From an uncultured Rhodobacter sp. (lineage in GTDB: Bacteria; Pseudomonadota; Alphaproteobacteria; Rhodobacterales; Rhodobacteraceae), in NCBI GenBank assembly GCA_945952585.1, contig CAMFII010000003.1:62001-126000 (forward strand): 64,000 nt of DNA, given 5' to 3'. The position numbers and the translations under genes were made by a program. This document shows, one piece after another, positions 44,056 to 53,873 of this stretch (its first letter is position 1; each line of letters starts with the position of its first letter). The notes under the pieces were generated by a model. That model was given only the letters and a program-made list of their open reading frames with translations, ran no database searches and was not told where the DNA came from.

Positions 44056-44613
44056 ATGGCCGAAGACAAGTTTCCCGGCTGGCATGGCACGACCATCCTT
44101 GCCGTTCGGCGGGGTGGTGAGGTTGTCGTCGCGGGCGATGGCCAGGTCAGTCTGGGTCAGACGGTCATCAAGGGCACGGCCCGCAAGGTGCGCCGCCTGT
44201 CACCCGGCGGCCGCGACATCGTCGCCGGGTTTGCCGGTTCGACCGCCGATGCCTTCACCTTGCTTGAACGGCTGGAAAAGAAGCTCGAAGCGCTGCCGGG
44301 TCAGTTGGCGCGCGCCTGTGTCGAGCTCGCCAAGGACTGGCGCATGGACAAGTACCTGCGCAATCTCGAGGCGATGCTGATCGTGACCGACGGGCGCGAC
44401 CTGTTCGTCATCACCGGCGCGGGCGATGTTCTGGAACCCGAACATGATGTCGCGGCTATCGGCTCCGGCGGCAATTTCGCGTTGGCGGCTGCGCGGGGCC
44501 TGATGTCCACCGATCTGGCGGCGGAAGACATCGCGCGTCGGGCCATGGCGATCGCGGCCGACATCTGCGTCTACACCAACGGCAACCTGACCGTCGAACG
44601 GATCAGTGCCTGA
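44056..44613 (+). CDS. hslV: ATP-dependent protease peptidase subunit HslV
   Basis: Threonine peptidase of the HslUV (ClpQY) chamber. 185 aa: the chain is [20 protein letters not shown] with the nucleophile Thr at about residue 10-11, so a short propeptide has to be removed, unlike the E. coli enzyme where only Met precedes Thr. RKVRRL and [14 protein letters not shown] are family blocks. AAAGGAGG lies 5 bases before the ATG. Separated from hslU by the DUF2157 gene. Confidence 0.95.
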   Translation: MAEDKFPGWHGTTILAVRRGGEVVVAGDGQVSLGQTVIKGTARKVRRLSPGGRDIVAGFAGSTADAFTLLERLEKKLEALPGQLARACVELAKDWRMDKYLRNLEAMLIVTDGRDLFVITGAGDVLEPEHDVAAIGSGGNFALAAARGLMSTDLAAEDIARRAMAIAADICVYTNGNLTVERISA

Positions 44614-44614
44614 T

Positions 44615-45685
44615 ATGGCGCAAGATAGCCTGACCCGCGACGATCTTCGGGCGGCTGTGGCCGCGGGCGTTCTGACCGAGGCGCAGGCGGCGCGCCTGCT
44701 GACGATCAGCGAGGAGCGTCTGGGATATCGCAAAACGCTCGGCCCGGAGGACGAACCTTTTGAGCTCTTCCGTGGTTTTGCCGAGATCTTCGTCTCGGTC
44801 GGGCTGGTGCTGCTGATCTCGGGTATCCTCGCGGTGGGGCAGATCCTTGGTGGTGCGATCCTGCCTTTCCTTGCCGCAGGGCTTTGCTGGATCTTCGCGC
44901 GCTACTTCACGCTGAAACGGCGGATGGCACTTCCCAGCATCGTGTTGGTCATCGGTTATGCCCTTGGCGTAGCGATCGGGGCTGCACTGATCCTTTCCAG
45001 CGTCTTCGGGCCCGAGTCACATCCGCGGCTTGTTGCGCTGCTGTACTCGTTGATCTGCCTGGCGGCCCTTGCCCTGCATTTCCGCGTCTTCAAGGTGCCT
45101 TTCACGGCGTTGCCAATGGGAATTGCCGCAAGCCTGCCGGTCTTCATCGCCGTGGATCTGGTCTTTCCCTTTGGCGACATGACTTTCGACTGGACCGCGC
45201 TTTTCGATCTGGCGGTTGGCAGCGGGCTGCCGGTCGCGACGCTGATCTTCGGGCTAGTCATGCTGGTCGCCGGCCTTTGGTGCGACACGAAAGACCCCTA
45301 CCGGCTGGGCCGCTGGTCCGCGACCGGCTTCTGGTGCCACCTTCTTGCTGCGCCCGCGCTGGTGAACACCGTGGCGCTCACCGCCTACAACCAAGGGGAT
45401 GTGGCAGGAAACCTGCTGCTGGCGCTGGCGCTGGTGGTGATCGGCCTTCTGGCACTGATCATCGACCGGCGCAGCTTCTTGACGGCGGGGATCGGTTATC
45501 TGGGCCTGTTGATCGCGTGGGTGCTGCGGTCGGGGGACAGCAGCCTTTCGCTTGCGCTTCTGCTTCTGATCCTTGGCGCCTTCCTGACCGCAATCGGCAC
45601 CTACTGGACTCAGTTACGCAGTGCCTTGATGCGCGCCCTTCCCGATTTCCCCGGCAAGGACCGGCTTCCGCCTTATGCAGATTAG
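44615..45685 (+). CDS. DUF2157 multi-spanning membrane protein
   Basis: 356 aa. Residues 1-45 are a soluble helical region (LTRDDLRAAVAAGVLTEAQAARLL) typical of DUF2157, followed by about ten hydrophobic helices to the C-terminus. Function unknown. The ATG at 44615 is 1 base past the hslV stop; a GTG at 44606 overlapping hslV would add three residues. It splits the hslV-hslU pair, so it is probably expressed with the protease. Confidence 0.75.
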   Translation: MAQDSLTRDDLRAAVAAGVLTEAQAARLLTISEERLGYRKTLGPEDEPFELFRGFAEIFVSVGLVLLISGILAVGQILGGAILPFLAAGLCWIFARYFTLKRRMALPSIVLVIGYALGVAIGAALILSSVFGPESHPRLVALLYSLICLAALALHFRVFKVPFTALPMGIAASLPVFIAVDLVFPFGDMTFDWTALFDLAVGSGLPVATLIFGLVMLVAGLWCDTKDPYRLGRWSATGFWCHLLAAPALVNTVALTAYNQGDVAGNLLLALALVVIGLLALIIDRRSFLTAGIGYLGLLIAWVLRSGDSSLSLALLLLILGAFLTAIGTYWTQLRSALMRALPDFPGKDRLPPYAD

Positions 45686-45762
45686 GGCCGACCCGTCACG
45701 ACACCGCATTGCCCGCCCGATAGGCCCGCATATATGACAACGCAAACTCCGAGGAGAGAGCG

Positions 45763-47058
45763 ATGACCAACCTTACCCCGCGAGAGATCGTCTCGGAGCT
45801 GGACCGTTTCATCATCGGCCAGAACGAGGCCAAGCGCGCCGTCGCCGTGGCAATGCGCAACCGCTGGCGGCGCAAGCAGCTGGGCGACGATCTGCGGGAC
45901 GAGGTCTATCCGAAGAACATCCTGATGATCGGGCCGACCGGCGTCGGCAAGACCGAGATCAGCCGCCGTCTGGCGAAGCTGGCCAAGGCGCCCTTCCTGA
46001 AGGTCGAGGCGACGAAGTTCACCGAGGTCGGCTATGTCGGCCGCGACGTGGACAGCATAATCCGCGATCTGGTCGATGCCGCCATCGTCGAGACCCGGGC
46101 ACGGATGCGCGAGGATGTCCGCGCCAAGGCGCATCGCGGCGCCGAAGATCGGGTCATCGAGGCCCTCGCCGGCAAGGATGCGCGCGAACAGACCCGCGAG
46201 ATGTTCCGCCAGAAGCTGAAGCGGGGCCAGCTGGACAATACCGTTATCGAGCTTGAGATCGCCGATGCCGGCCCTGCCATTCCGGGGATGGCGATGCCTG
46301 GCATGGAAGCACAGATGCAGGGGCTTCAGGACCTGTTCAAGGCCTTCGGCCAGCGCCGGACCCGCAAGAAAATGACGGTCGCCCAAAGCTACGACATTCT
46401 CATCGGGGAAGAGGCCGACAAGCTTCTGGATGATGAAACCGTTCACAAGGCCGCTCTCGAGGCGGTCCAGCAGGACGGCATCGTGTTCATCGACGAGATC
46501 GACAAGGTCGCGGCCCGGGCCGAAACGCGCGGGGCGGATGTAAGTCGCGAGGGCGTGCAACGCGACCTGCTGCCGCTGATCGAGGGGACGACGGTTTCGA
46601 CCAAATACGGGCCGGTCAAGACCGACCATATCCTGTTCATCGCCTCCGGCGCTTTCCACATCGCCAAACCGTCGGACTTGTTGCCCGAACTTCAGGGGCG
46701 ACTGCCGATCCGCGTAGAGCTTCGCGCCCTGACCGAAGGCGACTTCGTGCGCATCCTGACCGAGACGGACAATGCGCTGACCCGGCAATATTCAGCACTC
46801 ATGGCGACCGAGGAAGTCAGCGTTACCTTCACAGATGACGGGATCGCGGCGTTGGCGCGGATCGCGGCCGAAGTGAACGCCAGCGTCGAAAATATCGGGG
46901 CGCGGCGGCTTTACACAGTGATGGAACGGGTGTTCGAGGAACTGTCCTTCTCTGCCCCCGACCGCAGCGGTCAGGCAGTCACCGTCGATGCCGCATTTGT
47001 CGAGGCAAATCTGGGCGCTCTTTCGCGGTCGGCAGATCTCAGCAGGTATGTGCTCTGA
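45763..47058 (+). CDS. hslU: HslUV protease ATPase subunit HslU
   Basis: AAA+ unfoldase that feeds HslV. 431 aa with Walker [10 protein letters not shown] near residues 57-65, the GYVGRDV pore loop, Walker B VFIDEIDK, and the C-terminal SRYVL tail that docks into HslV. An I domain of about 120 residues lies between. GGAGAGAG precedes the ATG. Confidence 0.96.
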   Translation: MTNLTPREIVSELDRFIIGQNEAKRAVAVAMRNRWRRKQLGDDLRDEVYPKNILMIGPTGVGKTEISRRLAKLAKAPFLKVEATKFTEVGYVGRDVDSIIRDLVDAAIVETRARMREDVRAKAHRGAEDRVIEALAGKDAREQTREMFRQKLKRGQLDNTVIELEIADAGPAIPGMAMPGMEAQMQGLQDLFKAFGQRRTRKKMTVAQSYDILIGEEADKLLDDETVHKAALEAVQQDGIVFIDEIDKVAARAETRGADVSREGVQRDLLPLIEGTTVSTKYGPVKTDHILFIASGAFHIAKPSDLLPELQGRLPIRVELRALTEGDFVRILTETDNALTRQYSALMATEEVSVTFTDDGIAALARIAAEVNASVENIGARRLYTVMERVFEELSFSAPDRSGQAVTVDAAFVEANLGALSRSADLSRYVL

Positions 47059-47143
47059 TCCCGGGCGGCCAGCTTGACGGCAGTTTGAGCGGCTGTGCAT
47101 TCTCTGCGGAAGAAGCCGACAAGTCGCAGTGGAGTCCCTGGCA

Positions 47144-48268
47144 ATGATGCGTTCGCGAGTTCTGGTCATTGCCCTTTTGGTCGTTCTGGCCGCCTGCGGA
47201 AGCCGCGGCACCATTACCGTTGACCCGGCAGCGCGGGGAGTCGGCACGATCGAGACGATCTTTGTCGGAACCACCCGGAGCTATGATGCCGCGACAGGCG
47301 AGTTCGGGTCCAGCCGATCGAGCAAGCTTTCGCTTGCCAAGTACGACATCTCCATACCGCCCGATCGCAATCCGGGCGAGATTCGCTGGCCGAAAGAGGG
47401 GCGTGCGCCGGATCCAACAAGGGATTTCGTGACAACCAGCGCCGTCCTTTATCCTGACGCCAAGGGGTTCGAGCGCGACCTGCACCGGGCAATCGCTTCG
47501 AAACCGCCCCAGGAGCGCACGGTCGTCCTGTTTGTTCACGGCTTCAACAACACTTTCGCCGAGGGGCTCTACCGGATGGCCCAGTTGGTGCATGACCTCG
47601 ATATGCCCGGCATTGCCGTCCATTATTCCTGGCCTTCGGCGGCCAAGCCTCTGGGCTACGTTCACGACAAGGATTCAGCCCTTTATGGTCGCGACGGCTT
47701 CGAAAAGCTGTTCAACGACATCGTAGCGGCAGGAGCGGACAAGATCATCGTGGTCGGACATTCCATGGGATCGCAGCTTCTGGTCGAATCCCTGCGCCAG
47801 ATGGATATCCGCAATCCGGCGAACCTGAAGCGGCATCTCGGCGGCGTGGTGCTGCTATCCCCGGACATAGACGTCGAGGTCTTCCGGTCGCAGGCAGCGA
47901 CCTTCACCAACCTGCCCGAGCCGTTCTTCATCTTCACCTCGAACAAGGACAAGGCGCTGCGACTGTCATCCTTCATCACGATGGAGCCGAACCGCCTCGG
48001 CAACATGCCGGATGGCAGCCAGCTGGCCGGCTTGAATATCCAGGTTATCGACACGACGGCCTTCTCGACCGGATCGGGGCATTTCAACGTCGCCACTTCG
48101 CCTGAGCTGATCGCGCTGCTTGGCAAGATGGACGCGGTCCAGGCGGCCTTCAACCAGGACCAGGCAGGCAGGCCGGGCATCCTTACCGGACTGGTGCTGA
48201 CCGCGCGCGGCGCGACGGATATCGTTCTGAAACCGGTCGAAGGCCTGAACGACGCGCTTCAGCAGTAG
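47144..48268 (+). CDS. Alpha/beta hydrolase lipoprotein (DUF900/COG4782)
   Basis: 374 aa. The signal peptide ends in LAAC (lipobox Cys at residue 18), so a lipoprotein is predicted. The hydrolase fold has VLFVHGFNNTF (oxyanion strand) and the nucleophile Ser in VGHSMGSQLL near residue 206, with a late His in GSGHFNV. Substrate unknown; members have been described as esterase-like. Start at the ATG 47144 with GGAG upstream; a GTG 15 bp earlier is in frame. Convergent with the smr gene, 6 bp apart. Confidence 0.82.
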   Translation: MMRSRVLVIALLVVLAACGSRGTITVDPAARGVGTIETIFVGTTRSYDAATGEFGSSRSSKLSLAKYDISIPPDRNPGEIRWPKEGRAPDPTRDFVTTSAVLYPDAKGFERDLHRAIASKPPQERTVVLFVHGFNNTFAEGLYRMAQLVHDLDMPGIAVHYSWPSAAKPLGYVHDKDSALYGRDGFEKLFNDIVAAGADKIIVVGHSMGSQLLVESLRQMDIRNPANLKRHLGGVVLLSPDIDVEVFRSQAATFTNLPEPFFIFTSNKDKALRLSSFITMEPNRLGNMPDGSQLAGLNIQVIDTTAFSTGSGHFNVATSPELIALLGKMDAVQAAFNQDQAGRPGILTGLVLTARGATDIVLKPVEGLNDALQQ

Positions 48269-48274
48269 GCCGGT

Positions 48275-48871
48275 TCAGCGCGTCCGCCGGAGATAGACGT
48301 AGTAGGCTCCACTGCCGCCATGTTTCAGGTGCGCTTCCGCGACCTGAAGGATGGCAGGCCCAAGGGGCGGCATGCGTAGCCATTGCGGGACGTTGTGCTT
48401 GAGCACGCCAACCCGTTGCGGGATCGGCCCATCATCTTCGAACCGCTTGCCCTTGCCGGTGATGACAAGGACAAGACGCAGGCCTTGTGACTGGGCGTTC
48501 AGGATGAAGCGGATCAGTTCGGGATGCGCCTCGGCCAATGTGAGCCCATGAAGATCGATGCGTGCCTCGGGCGACAGCTTTCCGCGGCTCATCCGGGTGA
48601 AGGCCTTGGCATCCATGCGCAGAGGTGCCCGCGCCATGCTGTCCGAGATCGAGGGACTCAGGTCGTGACCAAGGACCGTCTGCGCCCGTTCGCCGATCCG
48701 GAATGCCGGAACGGGCTGGGCCGGTTCTGGTCCGGGCGCGGAGTCCGAACTCGCTGATGCGCGCAGCTGTTCCATTGCCTTCGATTTTTGCGGGTGGAGC
48801 GGTTGCGCGGTTCGCGCGACGCTCTGCCAGAGGTCTTCTTCCTCTGGCCGAAGGGTGCGGCGCCGTGACAT
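48275..48871 (-). CDS. Smr domain protein
   Basis: 198 aa. A variable N-terminal half with Pro/Ala linker and a C-terminal Smr domain: IDLHGLTLAEAHPELIRFI near residues 121-139 and LVLVITGKGKRFED. Small MutS-related domains cut branched or structured nucleic acids; a role in RNA or DNA turnover is inferred from the domain only. Starts 2 bp after the mltA stop on the minus strand. Confidence 0.87.
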   Translation of the reverse strand: MSRRRTLRPEEEDLWQSVARTAQPLHPQKSKAMEQLRASASSDSAPGPEPAQPVPAFRIGERAQTVLGHDLSPSISDSMARAPLRMDAKAFTRMSRGKLSPEARIDLHGLTLAEAHPELIRFILNAQSQGLRLVLVITGKGKRFEDDGPIPQRVGVLKHNVPQWLRMPPLGPAILQVAEAHLKHGGSGAYYVYLRRTR

Positions 48872-48873
48872 CG

Positions 48874-49896
48874 TCAGCCGTTGGAGGCCATCGCGAAGGC
48901 CAGGTCGATCGGCATAAGCACGATCAGCCGGCCCGGATCCTTGATGCGCCCGGCGTCCAGACCTGCCTTGCGGCCGGTGCCAAAGAAGATGTCGGCCCGC
49001 TGCGCCCCCTTGATTGCGCCCCCGGTGTCCTGCGCGATCATCAGCCTGCGCATCGGTTCGGCGCCGTCCTTTTCGATCCAGACCGGCGCACCCAGAGGAA
49101 CATGGGCCGGATCGATCGCCACGCTTCGGCCAGCCATGATCGGTCGGCCCAAGGCGCCGATCGGCCCCTGGTTCGGGGCAAGGTCGGCAATCTTGCGGAA
49201 GAAGACAAAGGAGGGGTTCGTGTTCATCAGCGTTTGCCCCGCCCCGGGATTCTGCCGCACCCAGTTCTGGATGACGTCTGCGGAAACCTCGCTTTCGTCG
49301 AAGATCCCGCGGCGGATCAGTTCCTGTCCGATCGAGCGATAAGGCTGGTTGTTCTTGCCGGCATAACCGACGCGGATGACATGGCCATCCGGCATACGGA
49401 TGCGGCCAGACCCCTGAACCTGAAGGAAGTAGACATCCACCGGGTCGGCAAGCCAGGCAAGCTCCAGCCCACGTCCCCGTAGCACACCCGCCCCGTCAAT
49501 GTCGGCGCGTGAATACCATGGGGCGCCGTCGGTCAGATCCGGCGGTCGGCGGTAGATCGGGTAGGCAAAGCGTGGCGTCCGAACCGGAGAGCCATCAAGC
49601 TCGGGTTCGAAATAACCGGTGAACAGCGCCGGGGGCGAACCAGAGATCGTCGGGCGGAAGAACAGCTCGAAGAATGCCTTGGCGCCGTCCGGCTGCGTGT
49701 CGCGGGCCAGCGCGCAGATCGGACGCCACACCGGATCGTCGAGCTTGTCGCAGGTTTCGACGAAGACCCGCAGGGCCTGGGCGTGATCGTCGCTTTCCCA
49801 GCCGTCGAGCTGGTCGAAAGTCAGGACTTGGGCGTGAGCGGGCCCGCTGGTCATCGCCAGGACCGATAGGGCGATGGCGCGCAACAGAACCCGCAT
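48874..49896 (-). CDS. mltA: Membrane-bound lytic murein transglycosylase A
   Basis: Cleaves the MurNAc-GlcNAc bond to 1,6-anhydro ends. 340 aa with a cleavable signal (residues 1-22, ending PAHA), so this copy may be periplasmic rather than lipid-anchored. The MltA domain has FTGYFEPELDGS, and the 3D (double-psi beta-barrel) part carries catalytic Asp residues in AIDPAHVPLG and AQDTGGAIKGAQRADIF. Start at ATG 49896, 10 bp after the Tim44-like stop. Its products could feed AmgK-MurU. Confidence 0.92.
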   Translation of the reverse strand: MRVLLRAIALSVLAMTSGPAHAQVLTFDQLDGWESDDHAQALRVFVETCDKLDDPVWRPICALARDTQPDGAKAFFELFFRPTISGSPPALFTGYFEPELDGSPVRTPRFAYPIYRRPPDLTDGAPWYSRADIDGAGVLRGRGLELAWLADPVDVYFLQVQGSGRIRMPDGHVIRVGYAGKNNQPYRSIGQELIRRGIFDESEVSADVIQNWVRQNPGAGQTLMNTNPSFVFFRKIADLAPNQGPIGALGRPIMAGRSVAIDPAHVPLGAPVWIEKDGAEPMRRLMIAQDTGGAIKGAQRADIFFGTGRKAGLDAGRIKDPGRLIVLMPIDLAFAMASNG

Positions 49897-49906
49897 CGCC
49901 CCGCCT

Positions 49907-50572
49907 TCATTCCCCGGTTGCGACCAGTTGCCAGTTCGGATCGTCGGCACCCATCTTGCGGGCAAAGGTCCAGACGTCGCGCTGGCGTTTCGCCGCGGTC
50001 GGGCTTCCCTCGACCACCTCGCCGGCACGGTTGCGCACGACGGACGTCAGTTCCCCCACGAAGCGGACGGTGATCTCTCCCTCGCGCGTGGCGGGGTCGA
50101 AAGTGGCGTTCTGCAGGGCAAGTTCGCGCAGGCCGACGAAATGGCTGTCAATCGTCAGGCCTTCGCGTTCGCGCGCCTCGACAACCTCTGTAAAGGACGC
50201 ATGCACATCTTCGGAAAGGAAGGGCTTGATCGAGGCGAGATCGCCCTTCTCGAAAGCCATCAGGATCATCTCGTAAGCGCCGCGCGCGCCGGACAGGAAG
50301 CTGACAACCGAAAATCCGGGCTCGGCTGACTTCATCGCCGCAAGCGCCTTGGCCGCAGGGCTGCCATCGGGAACATTGTCGACGATGTCACGATCCGCGC
50401 CACCCTCGATCACCTCGAAATTCCGCGGGCTGGGCCGGACAGGGGCGACATCTTCCAAAGGCAGGGGGGGCTTCTCAAATCCCTCTCTCGTCCCCAAGAC
50501 GCTACGCAGCTTGAGGACAAGGAACACCGCGACCGCGGCAAGAACGAGAAGCTGGATCAGCGACGAACTCAT
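49907..50572 (-). CDS. Tim44/TimA-like membrane-associated protein
   Basis: 221 aa with one N-terminal helix (about residues 6-24), a proline-rich linker and a C-terminal Tim44-like domain (GAYEMILMAFEKGDLASIKPFL, DVWTFARKMGADDPNWQLVATG). This bacterial relative of the mitochondrial import motor subunit is common in Alphaproteobacteria and usually sits by mltA and secB, as here. GAGG lies 5 bases before the ATG at 50572; a longer frame to 50647 lacks similarity. Divergent from fxsA. Confidence 0.85.
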   Translation of the reverse strand: MSSSLIQLLVLAAVAVFLVLKLRSVLGTREGFEKPPLPLEDVAPVRPSPRNFEVIEGGADRDIVDNVPDGSPAAKALAAMKSAEPGFSVVSFLSGARGAYEMILMAFEKGDLASIKPFLSEDVHASFTEVVEAREREGLTIDSHFVGLRELALQNATFDPATREGEITVRFVGELTSVVRNRAGEVVEGSPTAAKRQRDVWTFARKMGADDPNWQLVATGE

Positions 50573-50679
50573 GGACACCTCGAATTGGCCGGCGCGGAGT
50601 TGTTTAGCCGTCCTGTTGCGCCTTATGTAGGTGAGGGGGGACCCCAAGTCTACCGCCCGGCCGGATCGAGAGGGAAACT

Positions 50680-51180
50680 ATGTCGTTTTTGGCGCTGATC
50701 GTTGTGCTGTCGCTTGTGGAAATTGCGCTTTTCGTCACGGTAGGCGGCTGGCTTGGTCTGTGGTGGACCATGGCGATCATTCTGGGAACCGCGTTGGTTG
50801 GGATCCTGCTGATCCGGGCGCAGGGCGTGCGGGCACGCGAACAGCTGCGTCTGGCGATGCTTTCCCGCGACGATCCGTCGCCGGTCCTCGCCAATGGTGC
50901 CTTCGCGGTGGTTTCCGGGCTGCTGCTGATCCTGCCGGGATTTTTGGCGGATGGCCTTGGCCTTCTCCTGCTTTTGGCGCCGGTGCGGCAATTGGTCATC
51001 GACCGGCTATCGCGGGGGGCATCCCGGAAGATGGCGCAGATGGCGGAAGACGGGGCTTTCGTCGTCACCTATGGCGGGGTGGCGCGCGGGGCAGGGCGCC
51101 GCGATGACGTGATTGATGGTACCTGGGAGGAGCTTCCCGACGACGAGCGCCGCCCGCCCTCGGGCTGGACGCGGCATTGA
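50680..51180 (+). CDS. fxsA: FxsA family membrane protein
   Basis: 166 aa with helices at about residues 2-19, 26-47 and 78-100, then a soluble tail with GGVARGAGRRDDVIDGTWEEL. In E. coli FxsA (suppressor of F exclusion of phage T7) is an inner-membrane protein of unclear normal role. Divergent from the Tim44-like gene across 107 bp and 69 bp before secB. Confidence 0.87.
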   Translation: MSFLALIVVLSLVEIALFVTVGGWLGLWWTMAIILGTALVGILLIRAQGVRAREQLRLAMLSRDDPSPVLANGAFAVVSGLLLILPGFLADGLGLLLLLAPVRQLVIDRLSRGASRKMAQMAEDGAFVVTYGGVARGAGRRDDVIDGTWEELPDDERRPPSGWTRH

Positions 51181-51249
51181 GACCGCATCTGCGACCTGAT
51201 AGAGAAGGCGCCAACGGCCAGTCCGGCCTGGCAATATTGGGAGAGTGAG

Positions 51250-51750
51250 ATGGCGGAAGCCAACGGAAACGCCACGGCCGAAGCGCCGCAGATCCGCATG
51301 CAGGTCCTCGCGCAGTTCATCCGTGACATGTCCTTCGAGAACATCGTCGCGCAGAAGGGGTTGCAGGGCACAGAGGTCAATCCCGACGTGACCGTGCAGG
51401 TCAGCCTTGACGCCCGCAAGCGGCCCGTCGACCACCAGTTCGAGGTCATCACCAAGTTCCGTGTCACCTCGAAGAACAAGGTCAACGGAGAGTCGCTGTT
51501 CCTCCTGGAACTCGAATATGGCGGGATCTTCCATGTCGAAGGCGTTCCGGAAGATCAGTTGCACCCGTTCCTGCTGATCGAATGCCCGCGCCTGCTGTTC
51601 CCCTTCGTCCGGCGCATCATTTCGGACGTGACCCGCGATGGCGGCTTCCCGGCGCTAAACATCGACACCGTGGATTTCCTTGCGCTTTATCGCCAGGAGC
51701 TCGCCCGTCGCGCCGAAAGCCAGAAAGCCCCGGGGCAGGCCCTGTCCTAA
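51250..51750 (+). CDS. secB: Protein-export chaperone SecB
   Basis: Keeps preproteins unfolded and passes them to SecA. 166 aa, with the typical RMQVLAQFIRDMSFENI start and the YGGIFHVEGVPEDQLHPFLLIECPRLLFPF core holding the SecA contact region. GGGAGAG precedes the ATG. Its end overlaps the convergent dnaQ by four bases. Confidence 0.95.
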   Translation: MAEANGNATAEAPQIRMQVLAQFIRDMSFENIVAQKGLQGTEVNPDVTVQVSLDARKRPVDHQFEVITKFRVTSKNKVNGESLFLLELEYGGIFHVEGVPEDQLHPFLLIECPRLLFPFVRRIISDVTRDGGFPALNIDTVDFLALYRQELARRAESQKAPGQALS

Positions 51751-52454
51751 GATCCCACGCCTGCGCGCTTTTTCCAGATCGCCGCGTCTCCCAGCGCGGC
51801 GATAAAGGCGGCGTGGGCCTCTTCCTCGTCTTTGGTGAGACGAGGCGAAAGCGGCTGAGGCCTGGGCCGCGGGCGCCAGACCGGCGCGGAGGATGAAAGA
51901 CTGCCCTGGCTGGCCTCCGACGTCAGAACCAGATCCGGCTGGCGCCCTCCGATCAGCTCCAGATAGACCTCAGCCAGAATCTCGCTGTCGAGCAACGCGC
52001 CGTGTTTTTCGCGCGCCGAGTTGTCCACGCCGAAGCGGCGGCACAGCGCGTCAAGCGAGGCGGGCGCGCCCGGAAACCGTTGGCGCGCGATAAGAAGGGT
52101 GTCGATCGCGCGGTCAAAGGCGATCTGCGGCAGGCCGACCCATTCCAGCTCGGCATTCAGAAAGCGCATGTCGAAGGCCGCGTTGTGGATGACAAGACGC
52201 GCGTCGCCGAGAAAATCGAGGAAGTCCTGGGCGATTGCCCGGAAGAGCGGCTTGTCGCGCAGGAAATCGTCGCCCAGACCATGAACCTCGAACGCCTCTT
52301 TCGGCATCATGCGCTGCGGGTTGATGTACTGGTGATAGGTCCGGCCCGTCGGCAGATGGTTGAACAGCTCGACCGCCCCGATCTCGACGATGCGATGGCC
52401 TTCGGACGGCTCGAAGCCGGTGGTTTCGGTATCGAGGACGATTTCACGCATCAC
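51747..52454 (-). CDS. dnaQ: DNA polymerase III epsilon subunit
   Basis: Proofreading 3'-5' exonuclease. 235 aa: Exo I DTETTGFEP at residues 7-15, Exo II HNAAFDMRFLN near 96-106 and Exo III with EKHGALLDSEILAEVY. The C-terminal tail that binds the alpha subunit is proline-rich. Overlaps coaE upstream by 11 bp. Last gene of the leftward maf-aroE-coaE-dnaQ unit that starts at the predicted origin. Confidence 0.94.
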   Translation of the reverse strand: MMREIVLDTETTGFEPSEGHRIVEIGAVELFNHLPTGRTYHQYINPQRMMPKEAFEVHGLGDDFLRDKPLFRAIAQDFLDFLGDARLVIHNAAFDMRFLNAELEWVGLPQIAFDRAIDTLLIARQRFPGAPASLDALCRRFGVDNSAREKHGALLDSEILAEVYLELIGGRQPDLVLTSEASQGSLSSSAPVWRPRPRPQPLSPRLTKDEEEAHAAFIAALGDAAIWKKRAGVGS

Positions 52455-53037
52455 GCCCGCTCCGGATGTAGTTGACCAATGCCTCGACCCCGGCGCGGAC
52501 CGAGGGGATGGACAGGGTCTCGATGATATGGGTGGCGCGCCGACGTTTTTCCGGGTCGGGCATCTGGCGCGACAGGATGAGGCCGAATTGCTGTTCCGTC
52601 ATTCCAGGGCGGGCGAGCACGCGGGCTCGCTGCAGCTCGGGTGGCGCCGTGACAAGCAGTGTCGCATCGAGCGTAGCCTCCGCACCGGTCTCGAACAGAA
52701 GCGGGATGTCGAGGACCACGATATCTGCGCGCGCTTTCTCGATGAATTCCTTCCGATCGGCGGCAACCAGCGGATGAACAATCGTTTCGATTTGACCCAG
52801 CGCAGTGGGATCTATGGCAATCCAGGCCTTGAGCGCGGTCCGATCAATTCCGCCGGCGGCAAGCGCCGGAGGATGGAGGCGCGACAGCGGCGCGACGGCC
52901 GCGCCGCCGGGCGCGTAGAGACGATGGACAGCGGCATCGGCATCCCAGACGGGAATGCCAAGGTCAACGAACATCGCCGCAGTGGTAGATTTGCCCATGC
53001 CGATCGACCCGGTCAGGCCAAGCCGGTAAGGGGTCAT
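52444..53037 (-). CDS. coaE: Dephospho-CoA kinase
   Basis: Final step of coenzyme A synthesis. 197 aa with P-loop GSIGMGKST at residues 10-18, the DADAAVHRLY lid and a VLDIPLLFETG segment. The ATG overlaps the aroE stop (ATGA). The open frame 19 codons further upstream lies inside aroE and is not needed. Confidence 0.93.
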   Translation of the reverse strand: MTPYRLGLTGSIGMGKSTTAAMFVDLGIPVWDADAAVHRLYAPGGAAVAPLSRLHPPALAAGGIDRTALKAWIAIDPTALGQIETIVHPLVAADRKEFIEKARADIVVLDIPLLFETGAEATLDATLLVTAPPELQRARVLARPGMTEQQFGLILSRQMPDPEKRRRATHIIETLSIPSVRAGVEALVNYIRSGRDA

Positions 53038-53873
53038 GCGGCAAGCACCGCGGCGCGGGTTTCGGCATCGACCTCGGGGCGGACACCGAACCAACGCTCG
53101 AAGCCAGGCGCCGCCTGGTGCAGCAGCATGCCGAGGCCATCGACCGTGGTACAGCCCCGCATTGCCGCCTGTTGCAGGAACGTCGTCTGCAGCGGGGTAT
53201 AGACCAGGTCCGTCACCAGAGCCGAAGAGGACAGGTTGTCGAGCGGAACGACGAGATCAGGCTTGCCCGTCATGCCAAGCGCCGTAGTGTTCACCACGGT
53301 GGCGGCATCCTCCAGGAAATTGCCGATCTGAACCCATTCCTCGACCACGAGTTTCGCGCCGAAATCCGACCGCAGCGCCTCGGCCCGGGCGCGGGTGCGG
53401 TTGGCGATCCGGATTTCCGGAACGCCGACCTCGATCAGCGCGGCCACGACTGCCCGGGCAGCGCCGCCGGCGCCAAGCACCACGGCGGGGCCGGCTGATG
53501 GGGCCCAATGGGGCGCCTCCTGCCGAAGGTTGGCGATGAAGCCGGATCCATCGGTGTTATCGGCGAAGACCTTGCCATCCTTGCGGAAGATCAGGGTATT
53601 GGCAGCCCCGATCAGCGCCGCGCGATCGGTGACGATATCGGCAAGCGCCAGCACGGTTTCCTTGTGGGGGATCGTGACGTTCAGCCCGACGAAGCCGACG
53701 CGGGGCAGGAACTGCAGGGCTTCCTTGAGATCGGCCTGGCCGATATCCATCGGGATATAATGACCCTTGATCCCGTAGCGTTTGAGCCAATAGCCGTGCA
53801 GAGCCGGCGAGCGGCTGTGCGCGATTGGGGAGCCGATCACGCCGGCAAGGGGAATACGCGGCAGGTCAGTCAT
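53034..53873 (-). CDS. aroE: Shikimate dehydrogenase (NADP)
   Basis: Reduces 3-dehydroshikimate in aromatic amino-acid synthesis. 279 aa: substrate motif [17 protein letters not shown] near residues 15-31, catalytic Lys in [16 protein letters not shown], and the nucleotide loop [10 protein letters not shown]. Starts 4 bases into the maf end. Confidence 0.94.
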   Translation of the reverse strand: MTDLPRIPLAGVIGSPIAHSRSPALHGYWLKRYGIKGHYIPMDIGQADLKEALQFLPRVGFVGLNVTIPHKETVLALADIVTDRAALIGAANTLIFRKDGKVFADNTDGSGFIANLRQEAPHWAPSAGPAVVLGAGGAARAVVAALIEVGVPEIRIANRTRARAEALRSDFGAKLVVEEWVQIGNFLEDAATVVNTTALGMTGKPDLVVPLDNLSSSALVTDLVYTPLQTTFLQQAAMRGCTTVDGLGMLLHQAAPGFERWFGVRPEVDAETRAAVLAA

